DNA from: Ustilago trichophora | Taxonomy: Eukaryota; Basidiomycota; Ustilaginomycetes; Ustilaginales; Ustilaginaceae | DNA length: 64,000 bases | Assembly: GCA_900323505.1 (NCBI GenBank) | Contig: OOIN01000034.1 | Coordinates: 186,001 to 250,000 of the forward strand | Direction of reading: 5' to 3' | Part shown: positions 42,242 through 52,878 of the stretch, piece by piece | Layout: each line of letters begins with the position of its first letter | How positions within the stretch are numbered: position 1 is the first letter of the stretch | Program-made: the position numbers and the translations under genes | The notes under the pieces: generated by a model | Told to the model about the DNA's origin: nothing | What the model saw: the letters and a program-made list of their open reading frames with translations, nothing else | The model's database searches: none

Positions 42242-42698
42242 AGACGAAGAAAGAAGATCCAGACTTGGAGGAAGGAGGGCGGAATGGATCTAGATCTCGG
42301 GCCCGACCAAAATCATATCTTTTGAGAATGATTTTGGAGGAGCGGACTGACAGCACCGAAGCAGATGGAAGCAAAAGAGTCGAAATCAATGCAGCAGCGA
42401 TGGCCTCCAAAAAAGTAAAAACCGATTCGTTGTGCTGCTTAAGGAGTGTGCCGGTTGATGTTGGTTGTTGAAGAGGGAATGGGGTAAAAAGTGACACAAG
42501 GGCACCTTGCTCGGTAACTTTGAACGTCATGCGCAGCATGCACGGTGAACAAAGTGGCCGAAGAAGTGAGGTCTAACAGCTTTAGTCATGGTGACCTGAA
42601 TCCATCTCGATTTAACAGCAGCAAAAGTATTTCTTAGAAAGCCAAGATGCGGAGAGTGACGGCTTTGCCCCACGTTCTGTGTGTTACTGTAATGGTCA

Positions 42699-42722
42699 GT
42701 ACTGTACTGTACAGTACAGTAC
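42699..42722. repeat. Perfect 24-nt palindrome built of GTACT/GTACA units
   Basis: GTACTGTACTGT and its exact complement ACAGTACAGTAC meet at 42710/42711. It is both a palindrome and a tandem of TACTG/TACAG units, so it could fold as a cruciform or offer repeated dimeric protein sites. Confidence 0.9.
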
Positions 42723-42796
42723 AATATGCAAAGCACGGATCAGATTTAGATGTAGTAATCGCCTCCCAATCAGAAACAGTCACACAGCGAGTCAGC

Positions 42797-42822
42797 AAAA
42801 AAAAAAAAAAAAAAAAAAAAAA
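42797..42822 (+). repeat. Poly(A) tract, 26 nt
   Basis: An uninterrupted A run in the APP1-MTHFR promoter interval. Confidence 0.95.
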
Positions 42823-43340
42823 CCCCTTTTATTTTTCTCCTTTTTCGGTGAGGAAGAAACAGTCCAACAGCTGATCTGATCCAATCCAATCACAAAATTA
42901 ACAAATGATTGGAAGGTCTTCTCAGACTTTTTTTGGTCTCTCTAAATGCCATCGCCCCGCCACGCCGCCACTCGGCACGTTGTGCTTCTTCCTATTCGCT
43001 CTTTCACAACAATTCAGCACCCTTTTCTTCTTTCCCCCTTCTACATTTCCTCCTTCCTTCATCCTCGTTTACACACAACATTTCACCACTTGACCTTGGC
43101 TGCTACCTTCTCTCTTGCATCTAAATATTGTACACACTGTACACGAGTAGACTTTTAGCGTCTGCCACCCTGCATACAGCCATCACGTCCCACAAACGCT
43201 AAAGTGTTCGGGTCACTGTTCTGATTTCATAGGCACGTTGCATCTCTCAGCTTGACGTCGTCCTCGATTCAGGATACTCCCTTTATCACCGCAGCTTCTT
43301 TTCTTCCATTCATCCTCCCTCCCGTACATCCTAATCAACC

Positions 43341-45293
43341 ATGGCCAACGGAATCGACGCTACCACCCTCCCTCCCAAGGGCGACACCTCCTGGAAGATC
43401 ACCAACAAGATCGCAAAGGCCGAAAAGGAAGGCCGCATCTGGTGGAGTTTCGAATACTTTCCTCCTCGTACTGCCCAGGGTCTCACCAACTTGTACGACC
43501 GTATCGAGCGCATGGCCGACCTCGGTCCCGAGTTCGTCGACATTACCTGGAACGCCGGTGGACGCACTTCCGATCTCACCGCCTCGCTCGTCAAAACCGT
43601 CCACACCTACATCGGTCTCGAGACATGCATGCATCTCACCTGCACCAACATGCCTCGCGAGAAGATCGACACTGCACTCAAAGAGGCCAAGGAATTCGGA
43701 TGCCGCAACATCCTCGCCCTTCGAGGTGACCCTCCTGCCGGCCAATCCGAGTGGGAGCCCCACGCCGCCGGCTTCACCCGAGCAAAGGAGCTCGTCGAAT
43801 ACATTCGTGAGCAGTACGGCGACTACTTTGCCATCGCCGTCGCTGGTTTCCCAGAGGGTCACCCCGAGGCCATCGATGGTCCCGACAAGGAACTCGAGCG
43901 TCTCAAGGAGAAGATCGACGCTGGTGCCGATTTCATCTTCACCCAGATGTTTTACGATTTCGACATCTTTGCCAAGTGGGTCAAGGACGTTCGAGCTGCT
44001 GGCATCACTTGCCCCATCATTCCTGGTGTCATGCCCATCCAAACCTACGGTGGCTTCCAGCGTGCCACGGCTCGCTTTGGCACCCTCGTACCCCAGTACT
44101 TTCACGACGCTCTCGACCCGGTCAAGGACGACGACATGAAGGTACGAGAGATTGGCACCCGCCTTGTCGGTGACATGTGCAAGAAGATTGTCGGCACCGG
44201 TCTCGGCATCAGCGGTCTTCACATCTACACCATGAACCTCGAAAAAGGTTCGCGCATGCTCCTCGACTATCTCGGTCTCACCCCTTCGGTCAACCAGGTC
44301 AGCCCGCTTCCCTGGACACCCAGTCTTACACCCAAGAGGCGCGACGAGAAGATCCGACCCATCTTTTGGGCCAACCGCGCCAAGAGCTACGTCAACCGTA
44401 CCGAGACCTGGGACGAGTTCCCGAACGGTCGATGGGGTGACGCCCGCTCGCCCGCTTACGGTGACGTCGACGCCTACGGTGTCAAGTTGAGATACTCGAA
44501 CGAAGAGGCCAAGGAGATGTGGGGAACTCCCACTTCGCTTGAAGATGTCAAGGCTCTCTTCCAGAAGTTCTGCGCCGGCCAGGTCAAGGCGCTTCCCTGG
44601 TCCGAGACTCCGGTCGCTCGAGAGACCTCGGTCATCAGCGAGAAGCTCACCAAGATGAACCAACTCGGCTTTTTGACCATCAACTCGCAGCCTGCCGTCG
44701 ATGGCGCTCGCAGCGACGACAAGGTTCACGGCTGGGGTCCCAAGAATGGATACGTGTATCAAAAGGCCTACCTCGAGTTTTTCGTTTCGCCCGAGGACCT
44801 CGACGCCTTGATCGCCAGAATCGAGGCCGACCCTCAGATCACCTATCACGCCGTCAACTCGCAGGGCGACATGCGCACCAACACCAACTCGGAGGCTCCC
44901 AACGCCGTCACTTGGGGTGTCTTCCCGCACTGCGAAATCATTCAGCCTACCATTGTCGAGTCGATCTCGTTCTTGGCCTGGAAGGACGAGGCTTACGAGA
45001 TCGGAAGGAACTGGGCAAAGGTGTACGAGCCCACGTCGCCTTCGCGCAAGTTCCTCGAGGACTTGTTCAACAAGTACTTCCTCGTCAACGTGGTGCACAA
45101 CGATTTCAAGGCTGCCGATTCGATCTTTGAACCTTTCCTGAGCACTTCGACCGCTTCTTCGTCCGTCAACAGCTCGCTCTCTGGTATCGGCTCGTCTGTC
45201 GCCGACGCTGCTGGACGTGTAGCCAACTCGATTTCTTCGCTTGCCAACGGCGTTTCCAACGAGCACACCTCCGCACCTGCACCTGCAGCTTAG
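43341..45293 (+). CDS. Methylenetetrahydrofolate reductase
   Basis: A single exon of 650 residues starting at CAACCATGGCC. The enzyme reduces 5,10-methylene-THF to 5-methyl-THF for methionine synthesis. The N-terminal catalytic barrel (about 25-310) shows FEYFPPRT, THLTCT-like MHLTCTNMP, LALRGDPP, AVAGFPEGHPE, FTQMFYD and PGVMPIQ. The C-terminal half (about 340-610) is the regulatory domain of eukaryotic enzymes, including WGPKNGYVYQKAYLEFF and VTWGVFPHCEI. The final 50 residues are Ser/Ala-rich. Yeast has two such genes, MET12 and MET13; I cannot tell which is the orthologue from this window, so no symbol is given. C-ending codons dominate, as in ACC1, suggesting strong expression. Confidence 0.97.
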   Translation: MANGIDATTLPPKGDTSWKITNKIAKAEKEGRIWWSFEYFPPRTAQGLTNLYDRIERMADLGPEFVDITWNAGGRTSDLTASLVKTVHTYIGLETCMHLTCTNMPREKIDTALKEAKEFGCRNILALRGDPPAGQSEWEPHAAGFTRAKELVEYIREQYGDYFAIAVAGFPEGHPEAIDGPDKELERLKEKIDAGADFIFTQMFYDFDIFAKWVKDVRAAGITCPIIPGVMPIQTYGGFQRATARFGTLVPQYFHDALDPVKDDDMKVREIGTRLVGDMCKKIVGTGLGISGLHIYTMNLEKGSRMLLDYLGLTPSVNQVSPLPWTPSLTPKRRDEKIRPIFWANRAKSYVNRTETWDEFPNGRWGDARSPAYGDVDAYGVKLRYSNEEAKEMWGTPTSLEDVKALFQKFCAGQVKALPWSETPVARETSVISEKLTKMNQLGFLTINSQPAVDGARSDDKVHGWGPKNGYVYQKAYLEFFVSPEDLDALIARIEADPQITYHAVNSQGDMRTNTNSEAPNAVTWGVFPHCEIIQPTIVESISFLAWKDEAYEIGRNWAKVYEPTSPSRKFLEDLFNKYFLVNVVHNDFKAADSIFEPFLSTSTASSSVNSSLSGIGSSVADAAGRVANSISSLANGVSNEHTSAPAPAA

Positions 45294-46244
45294 AACCGAA
45301 CCTTTTCTTCCTTCTAGCGCTCGAATTCACCAGCGATAAAATTCAAGGCATGCATCAACTGCGTCCCTGACCATCATTCAAGAGGCATTTGACCTCTTCA
45401 ATTTTCACCTTTCTCTGCATACAGACAACAATCAACCAACATCCTTTCTTGTTCTTTCTTTTCTATTTTTTCGGACAATCCCGGGGCCTCTCAACGTAAC
45501 GTCACGCAATCTTTTCCCTGCTTTCAACAATGCATCCTCTCTCTCTTTCCATATACCTGATTCCCAAGTTTTCATTTTTTTTTTTTTTTTTACTCAATCG
45601 CATGCTACACTGCTCTCTGTTCGCACATTTTGTTCTTTTAAATTGTCTTCTTGTTCCTATCTGCTTGTACGACTAGTTCAACCTTGTCTCCTTTCTAATG
45701 CTGTTCAACATCCGCACAACTCTTACAATCAGAGAAGGTTATAATATCAACATTTGTGATTTGCAATCGTGTGCGGCTGTGGAGAAGTGTGGCAGACCGT
45801 GTGATTGGATTGAAAAATAGATGTTGCTGCTGAAAGCATTCTGACAAAGAAGGTTGTGTGGCGGCATCATACAGAAAGTGGAATGTGGGGTTGTGACATC
45901 GGCAAGTGAATCGGAAGCCGATCACGAATGCACGAGGAAAAATGCCGCGCCAACTCCACACTGAGGCTCAAGCCTCGTCTCGCTTCAACTTAATTTCAAC
46001 TACAGAAGCGCGTGGCTGTTGCGCCGTTGCTGAGTGCGGTACTCTCTCCCCTTCGTCGTGCGCATTGACCCAGCTCAGTCGACACAACCGACCTTCCATT
46101 CTGCCATCATCCTCATCGCTTTCCATACACCAATACCTTCATTCACACCTTGCCAACCTCGATACAGAACAGTACATTAGCGCCGACCAATCCAGTTTGT
46201 TTTCTTGCAGCTCCTTCTCCATACGATCAAACACACCTGCAAAC
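45294..46244. other. Intergenic: MTHFR 3' flank and SKP1 upstream region
   Basis: 951 bp with no supported exon. It contains a 17-nt T run at 45575-45591 and a CT-rich segment near 45400-45560. The last 200 bases before SKP1 are leader-like. Confidence 0.5.
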
Positions 46245-47180
46245 ATGGTCAGCCTCACCACCTCGGACAACGAGCAGTTTACTGTCGACCGCGACGTCGC
46301 CGAGCGATCCGTCCTCATCAAGCAGATGCTCGAGGGTGAGTTTTGTACATGGTCTGCAACGGCACAACCGATGCCCGTAGCTGTTGCTGCTGCTGCTCGT
46401 GGCGGATCAATGCTAACAATAAGCAATCAATTTTGCTGACCATCGCGCATCCATGTTGCTTTCCCGACAGACATCGGAGACACCGACCAGCCCATCCCTC
46501 TTCCCAACGTCTCGTCCAACGTGCTCAAGAAGGTAAGCTCATCCCTCATCGATACAAGACATGGCGAGACAGCAATCCCAACACTAACACTGACACTGCA
46601 TCCGCAATCGTATCATCTTCCCATAGGTCCTCGAGTACTGCTCTCACCACCGCGGCGATGCACCTGCACCCGCTGATGACGCCGAGGAATCGCGCAGGCG
46701 CACCACCGATATCTCAGACTGGGACGCAAAATTCATTCAGGTCGACCAGGAAATGCTCTTCGAGATTATCCTCGCCGCCAACTACCTCGATATCAAACCC
46801 CTTCTCGACGTTGGCTGCAAGACTGTGTAAGACATCCAGAATTAGCATCCACTGTTTGGCCCGCATCGTCGTAATCCCGGATTCTCTGACACTCTTCCTG
46901 ATTATATTTCTAATTTCACAGCGCAAACATGATCAAGGGAAAAACACCCGAAGAGATCCGAAAGCTCTTCAACATTCAGAACGACTTTTCGCCAGAGGAA
47001 GAGGCACAGATTCGAAAGGAAAACGTAAGTTGTCGGCCATCCTTCACCAACTCATTCAAAACGCAAGATGGGTTGACATTGCTCTCGATGCTGACGCTGA
47101 AAACAAAATGCCGATCTTTCTCCTCTTTCTTCTTTGGTATCGCTCGATAAATTGCGCAGGAATGGGCCGAGGACCGTTAA
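46245..47180 (+). CDS. SKP1: SCF ubiquitin ligase adaptor Skp1
   Basis: Five exons: 46245-46335, 46471-46532, 46627-46826, 46922-47024 and 47160-47180. All introns are GT..AG, and the product has 158 residues, the usual size. Skp1 links cullin to F-box proteins and in yeast also serves at the kinetochore. Visible family blocks: the BTB/POZ start [37 protein letters not shown], the [30 protein letters not shown] core, and the F-box-binding C-terminus [20 protein letters not shown]...[14 protein letters not shown]. The last exon has only seven codons including the stop. This is the most intron-dense gene in the window. Confidence 0.97.
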
Positions 47181-47945
47181 ACAAGTTCCAACATGTGAAG
47201 CGTCCTGTAATTCGATCTGTTAGCACTGTGTCCAAGAACAAGCCCGATTCGCGTTCAAGTGTACTGCATTCATCCCGCTTGTGCAAGTGAACCCATATGA
47301 GTCTGACGATCTGCAGTTACATCCGTGTGTATGGTCAATCTCTGCATTCATTTTGTGCTCTAACAAAAGGTTCTTTCAGCGACATGGTTTCAACACTAGG
47401 AAACGCAGCCTTACATCTTGTGTCATCACGCTCATCAACCATGCAGTCCAGATCTCAGCCTGGGCACTTTTTTTTTTTTTTTTTTAAGGTTTTCATCTCG
47501 CACCTCTGTCCGTCGGGTAACGGATTGAATAGATGTTGACACTTGATTTGGCTCTCACATGTACACTTAACAAAGCTTTTACCTCCCTAGCGAACGGCTC
47601 TTTGGTTTCACATTTTGTTGTCCTTCGCCTTGCTTTCCAATGATCAACAGAATGCGTACTTGCTTGGATGGTTGTTTGGTTAGCTGTCAAATAAGTCATC
47701 CATCCTGGTTGGTATTGATCGAGCTATTCGGTTGGTTTTTGTGGTTGGTTGCTTTCCGCATTGCGGGCTTGTGTGATGTGAATGAGTATAAAGATGTCAT
47801 ATCCTTCCTCGTTTGTCCTCGTCTTACCTTGCGTACAGCACACTACCATCTCCACCATCATCAACCATCGTATCCGACCTACTTTCCCACATAAAAGTAT
47901 AGCCAAAACTCGATTCATCATCCTTGGACTGGTAGACTCGATGCG
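47181..47945. other. Intergenic: SKP1 3' flank and upstream region of the Zn2Cys6 gene
   Basis: 765 bp with no supported exon. An 18-nt T run lies at 47468-47485. A TTGG-rich stretch (TTGGTTGG units) lies near 47660-47750, in front of the transcription-factor gene. Confidence 0.5.
47468..47485 (+). repeat. Poly(T) tract, 18 nt
   Basis: An uninterrupted T run downstream of SKP1. Confidence 0.95.
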
Positions 47946-49627
47946 ATGCTATCTCCTGTCGACTTGTACCATTCGCCTCCGACTAGATCAAAACTAAAGT
48001 TAAAGCCAAAGTCGAAACTTGAACCGTCCAACGTCATCAAGGGTGAAGCACCTACGAACTCGAATTCCATCTCGGCCTCTTGTTCTTCTTCTTCAACAAG
48101 CCCAGACGTAGATGTAGAACAAAAGATAGGAAAAAAGCGATCGAGATCAACTCGTGCTTGTGATGTTTGTCGTAAGTTGATCCTTTTCCGCACTTTTTTC
48201 ACGTTGGTTCTCTCTTTCTTGATTTTCTTACATGTCTTTCTATGTGTGTGTGTGGTTGACTGGGATGGTTGGGTTGGAAAGGTATAAATCATCGAAAATG
48301 TCCCGGTCCTGGTCCTGGTCCTGAAATCGGATCCAACCTCGATTCACCATCTTGCCAAAGATGCATAAAACAGCACAAAGAATGCACCTGGCTCGAATTT
48401 CATAATAGACTCTCGAGACAAGGTTCTGCTTCCAATTCGCCGAAATCTAGACGCATCAACATTGTCGTCAAACAACAACAACAGCAACAGCAACAGCAAC
48501 AGCAACAACGACAACAACAACGTGGACCTTTGGCAAAGAAATTTCCAAAAGCAAAAGCTCAACTTGCTCCTACGATGCCACAAGCAGTGATCGAGGTTTT
48601 GTCGAGTTCTCCTCCATCCTCGTCTAGTAGTAGTGGTAGTAGTGATGCTTTGCAACTTGACACCCCACCCCTCCTTTCTCCTCCGAGGAATCCGGTGGGG
48701 TTGATAGAATCAAATTCAGATACGATTCCGATGAAGAACATGCAGAGTGAAGGAGCTGAAATCGTATGCCCAAAGTCACACCTGAACATTGATCCACAAT
48801 ATCAACAACAACACTTTCAAAATCCCTTCCTTCACCATGTTCAAACACAACAGCAACAACCTACCGCAGTGATATTGAAAAGTCCAAAACCGTTGCCACC
48901 AAGATATCATGAAGATATGTTACACATTGCCAATCAACATAATCTCGTCGTGTTTGGCTTGCCTCTACAAACATGGCAACCAGATGTTTTCAAAGATTCA
49001 TCTTTGTTACATTGTGTAACGCCTAGTTATATTGAACCGCGACCTGATCAGGAAGAAGTTTTGACGGTATTGAAAGTTTTACTATCTTCGGATCAAGGTT
49101 GTAAACAAGCAACTGATGGATCAGTTGATGAAGGCGAGGATATGGTGAAATTTGCCGATAAGCAGAAAAGGACGAGATTGGATTACTCTTCTGATGAAGA
49201 ACCTTTCCCTCGCATTGTTAGTGATACTTCGGACGAAGATGAAATGGATCCCCCTCTCATTCCCATCAACAACGATATGGTACAAGCGGAAGAACGTATC
49301 AAGATCGAAAATCATTCCTCCAACAACGCCAAACTTGAACCAGAATTCTTCGTCGATTTCTCCCCCAAACCCCACAATACATCACCATATCGACACCAAC
49401 AAATTCAACCATCAACAACCCATTTCGATCCATTCCTCCTGGACCCCTTGGACACTACCCAAAGTCAAATCTTCGCATCGATCGAACTGGAAAATCTACC
49501 GCAGACCGCCGAAGAAAATTGGAACACAATCTCGGACCAAGACATACCAGACATTCTGGACGAAACATACCAGAATCAAGCAATCCAAAATTGGTTTCAA
49601 TTGAACGGCATCCTCGACAACGAATGA
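47946..49627 (+). CDS. Zn2Cys6 (Gal4-type) transcription factor
   Basis: Exons 47946-48171 and 48282-49627, with a 110-nt GTAAGT..AAAG intron, encode 523 residues. The binuclear zinc cluster is assembled across the splice: RSTRACDVC on exon 1, then RINHRKCPGPGPGP...SPSCQRCIKQHKECTW on exon 2. Six cysteines are present, but the loop between the third and fourth has 17 residues, longer than most. Basic KKRSRS precedes the cluster. Downstream are glutamine-rich tracts (HCAACAACAG repeats in DNA), Ser-rich stretches and an acidic C-terminal third that could activate transcription. No fungal middle homology domain was recognised. The codons are much less C-biased than those of the neighbours. The target genes cannot be told from the sequence. 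Confidence 0.85.
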
Positions 49628-49858
49628 GTCGAGCTTTGTACTACCTTGATTGTCAAACTTAAGATCACAGTAAGAGGGGGTTTTGTTTTTTTAGGGGATG
49701 TGCACTGTATGTACAGTAAATTTGGTCTCAGTATAAAAAAGTTTTACATCTGTAGTGTATAATGCATGTTCAGGCTTTAGAAAAGAGTGGAAATGTGGGA
49801 TTTCATTGCAGAAAAAAGATTGAGAAGAATACTTTGTTATGACAAGTGAAAGACATAT

Positions 49859-52015
49859 CTACTCGTCATCTTGGTCTTGTTCCATGGCTGCAGCGACATC
49901 TGAGGTTGGGGGTTGGTCATTGGAAGGGGCGGCAGCGGATCGTCGACTGCGAGAGCGTCTTGCACCTTCTTCCACGTCGAGGTCTTGACCAGCCTCTCCT
50001 GCCTCTGCACGGAGAGCGGCGAGCTCCTCGTCTCCGTCGACTGTTCCGTCTTCATCGTCGTCGTCGTCATCGCTGTTGTCATCATCATGGTCATTAGCCT
50101 GGTCAGCTGGCTGATCCTCTTCATCGCTTCCACGTGCATCATCACCACCATCCACATCGACATCCACATCGACATCCACATCCGCACTGGCATCAGCATC
50201 TACACCAACTCGACTCTCTTGAGCACCATTCGCCTCCATCTCCTCAGTGCCATCTCCTTGAGCCATCACATCTTCATTCTCCTCATCACTCGGTTCATAC
50301 GCATCCAACTCACCCACATCATCCACCTGACTTCGCGCATGCATCCTCTTGAGCTTCTCCCTCTCCTCCAACTCACGATGCGACAGGACGATGGCATCCC
50401 ATTTGCCCGGGTATCTTCGGTCGCGGTTTCGAAGCTTCTCGTTATTGGCAAAACGAGATCGCCAAACGCGAAGGGTGAAACGCATTCCGACCTTGTGGTA
50501 GTAGGCGCGAGCTTTGGGACGCGACTGGCTGGTGATGCCGGATCCAGAGGGCTGCTCATCGCGCTCTTTGCCCTTGACAGCGACGGATCGACGGGATCGT
50601 TTGGCGCGCTCGAATTCGGACTGAGGTGGAAGGGTCGAGTTCATCTGCTGCTCAGAGTCGGCAGTGGCGTTGTGGTCCTCGCCGGCAGCCTCATCGTCGT
50701 CGTCACCGAAAAGATCATCATCGTCATCACCAGCGTCTTGACCTGTTGGTTTGGAAGAAGAGGTCTTGACACCCTTGATAGGATCAACATCGGCATCTGG
50801 GTCTGCGTCGGGGATGCCATCATCGAGGGTGAGGAGCAAAACATCGTGAGCCGTCTCTGTGGTATCCTTGGGTACGTAGTCACGCGAGAGCTTGTATGCG
50901 GTGGCATAGTCCTTGTTGAGAAGTTTGGCAGAATGATTTTCGTCGTCATTTGCATCCTCGGTTTGGGGAGGGATGGGAAACTTTCCAGTCCTTCTCCTCT
51001 TTCGAAGTCTACGAGCGTTGTTGTCCTCAATCTCGCGATTGTCGATGAGCGTCATTGGCGCCTCTGGGTCTTGGGAAATCTCTTCACCTGCAGGCAGATA
51101 GTACGAGACCCTTTGCTCTCCATCGGCAGCATTGACAGGACGGAAGAGAGCCACATCGAGACGAGGATCGCTCTGCGGAACACCATTGACGATGCGACCC
51201 GGATGGTCGATAAAGCGGACGACCTGGTAGTTGGTAGCCCAGGTCTCTGGATCAGGTAAGAATTCAAAGAGCTGAAGTGGCTTGACGCCCTTCTTGTGCG
51301 GATGAACAAGAGAGGATAGAGGCTTCTGGGCATCTTTGAAAGACTTTTCGATCTTTGCGAGCTGCGCTTGACGCGAGACATCGATGCGCTCGGTGACTTT
51401 GGGCTTTTGAACTTGCTGCTGAGCATTCTTCTGTTGTGCACTGAGGTATTCGGTCCTACGAAGCCATGTAACGTCGTCGGCTGCGAGCGCAGCTTTGGCA
51501 CCTGGACCGAGGGATTGTGTATGACGCTGCTGGATGGCGGCTTGTAGCGTTGCTTGGGATGCAGGGTCATCCGTCGCGTTTAACGAGGTGATGAGACCAA
51601 TTGCACCCGATGTCGAGTTGGATGCAGCTGTAGGAGGAAGGTTGGTAGCAAAGTCCTGAAGCAAGAAAGCATCCGCATCATCGAGATCGTCTGCATCGAG
51701 CTTTGCAGTGGCAGGGACCACAACCTCGGAAAGATCGCCTTCCCACAAGTTTTGAAAGTTGGCAAGATCGATAGGCATACCGGCATGGACGTCGACTACC
51801 ATGGGGATGGGTTGCTGACTGGCGAGACGGTCGGCAAAGTGCGGGTTGGCATATCTGGAAGGCTCTGTGGGGATCTTTACGAGTTTTGGCGGATAAGGAG
51901 GGACAGGGATGGGGTTGGGATATCTGACACGGTCGATAAGCTCGCGCTTGGATCGTGAGCCTGAACTGGAGGAGCTGGCACCAGGTCCAGCGCTAGCACC
52001 GTTCGAGTACGACAT
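49859..52015 (-). CDS. PAF1: RNA polymerase II-associated factor Paf1
   Basis: A single exon of 718 residues. The start is the ATG at 52015 (MSYSNGASAG); the longer frame above it is CT-rich leader sequence opened by chance. Paf1 is the core subunit of the Paf1 complex, which travels with elongating polymerase II and promotes histone H2B ubiquitylation and H3 methylation. The conserved N-terminus is clear: RVRYPNPIPVPPYPPKLVKI, then RYANPHFADRLA and a VDVHAGMPIDL block, then WLRRTEYLS, and later YYHKVGMRFTLRVWR. The C-terminal 250 residues are very acidic, with Asp runs and an alternating Val-Asp repeat (VDVDVDVDVD). It is convergent with the Zn2Cys6 gene and divergent from the CCCH-Smr gene. 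Confidence 0.95.
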   Translation of the reverse strand: MSYSNGASAGPGASSSSSGSRSKRELIDRVRYPNPIPVPPYPPKLVKIPTEPSRYANPHFADRLASQQPIPMVVDVHAGMPIDLANFQNLWEGDLSEVVVPATAKLDADDLDDADAFLLQDFATNLPPTAASNSTSGAIGLITSLNATDDPASQATLQAAIQQRHTQSLGPGAKAALAADDVTWLRRTEYLSAQQKNAQQQVQKPKVTERIDVSRQAQLAKIEKSFKDAQKPLSSLVHPHKKGVKPLQLFEFLPDPETWATNYQVVRFIDHPGRIVNGVPQSDPRLDVALFRPVNAADGEQRVSYYLPAGEEISQDPEAPMTLIDNREIEDNNARRLRKRRRTGKFPIPPQTEDANDDENHSAKLLNKDYATAYKLSRDYVPKDTTETAHDVLLLTLDDGIPDADPDADVDPIKGVKTSSSKPTGQDAGDDDDDLFGDDDDEAAGEDHNATADSEQQMNSTLPPQSEFERAKRSRRSVAVKGKERDEQPSGSGITSQSRPKARAYYHKVGMRFTLRVWRSRFANNEKLRNRDRRYPGKWDAIVLSHRELEEREKLKRMHARSQVDDVGELDAYEPSDEENEDVMAQGDGTEEMEANGAQESRVGVDADASADVDVDVDVDVDGGDDARGSDEEDQPADQANDHDDDNSDDDDDDEDGTVDGDEELAALRAEAGEAGQDLDVEEGARRSRSRRSAAAPSNDQPPTSDVAAAMEQDQDDE

Positions 52016-52552
52016 GTTGACTCGTGCGTCGTTGTGTTGACGCAAAGCAAAACGATGGTGGAGTGGGTGAACAAGACGTAACGCGAAGATGGATTGAGAA
52101 GAACTGAATATGACGTTGCACAGGTCCCACCGCACACAAGCAGAGAGAGCGAGAGAGAGAGAGAAAGAGCCAAAACGCCGTCTACGCGTCTCGGAGCCGA
52201 GAAGGAGACTGTGGGAAGAAGAGGATGTAACAAACAAAAAAGGAAATCCAAATAAAAGGACAGAAGCTGTGAACTGCTGTGAGCTGTGAGGTCGAGTTGA
52301 TTTTTTCGACGTTGAGAAAACAAGAGAGGAACGTGCTGTTGTGCTAACTCAGAGAGACCTCTGAGACCCCTGAAATGCGCCATAAAATAAATGATTTTAA
52401 AATTAAATCGCAAGTTGGTCTAGGCACAACAACAGAGAGCAATCAATTATTGGACGAGAGACGCCATTTTTGAGCTCAGTCTTGATCTTTTGGCCCAAAC
52501 GACAGCGAAAGCAGCATCCACACACTCTCACACTCAGCTTGACTTTCCATCA

Positions 52553-52587
<35 letters not shown>

Positions 52588-52878
52588 TACACACATACAC
52601 CTTTGGCTATCGTCTTGGACGGCATCGCGCCAATACCTTTGTTTACAAACCCATCACCATCCCATTTCTAGCTCAGCTAAGGCGTAGGTCGCGCTTGCTG
52701 GCTTCTTCTCTCGAGCTCTCATCAGTGAGGCTGACCCTCACTGCAATGCAGTTCTCATCCATTCACTTTCGCCCACGCCATCGACTTCGGCATCCTTAAT
52801 CGTTTTCTTGCTTTTCTGTTCCAAATCTGCATGCTCAACGCTGAACAACGTTGAGCTGCTCCTCACTGCTGCGCACAA
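52016..52878. promoter_or_regulatory. Divergent promoter between PAF1 and the CCCH-Smr gene
   Basis: 863 bp with no supported exon. A (CT)10 run at about 52553-52572 passes into a CA repeat up to about 52600, and a GA-rich run at 52143-52165 lies in the PAF1 leader. The same CT/CA composite appears upstream of CYT1 and, as GA/TG, upstream of ACC1. Confidence 0.45.
52553..52600 (+). repeat. Composite (CT)n-(CA)n microsatellite
   Basis: About ten CT units followed by CA and CATA units, about 280-325 nt before the CCCH-Smr start codon. Confidence 0.9.

Larger units (their letters stand above)
42242..43340. promoter_or_regulatory. 1.1-kb divergent promoter between APP1 and the MTHFR gene
   Basis: No exon is seen. 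It contains a 24-nt perfect palindrome (42699-42722), a 26-nt A run (42797-42822), and a CT-rich leader from about 42930 to the MTHFR start codon. Near 43130-43146 there are two TGTACAC copies. Confidence 0.45.

Noticed and set aside
43335..45266. 643-codon antisense frame over the MTHFR gene
   Set aside because: Same codon-bias artefact: no domain, no separate promoter, and complete overlap with a conserved gene.
49913..51259. 448-codon + strand frame over PAF1
   Set aside because: A shadow of the conserved Paf1 coding sequence; the His/Ile/Thr-rich start comes from the complement of Asp-rich repeats.
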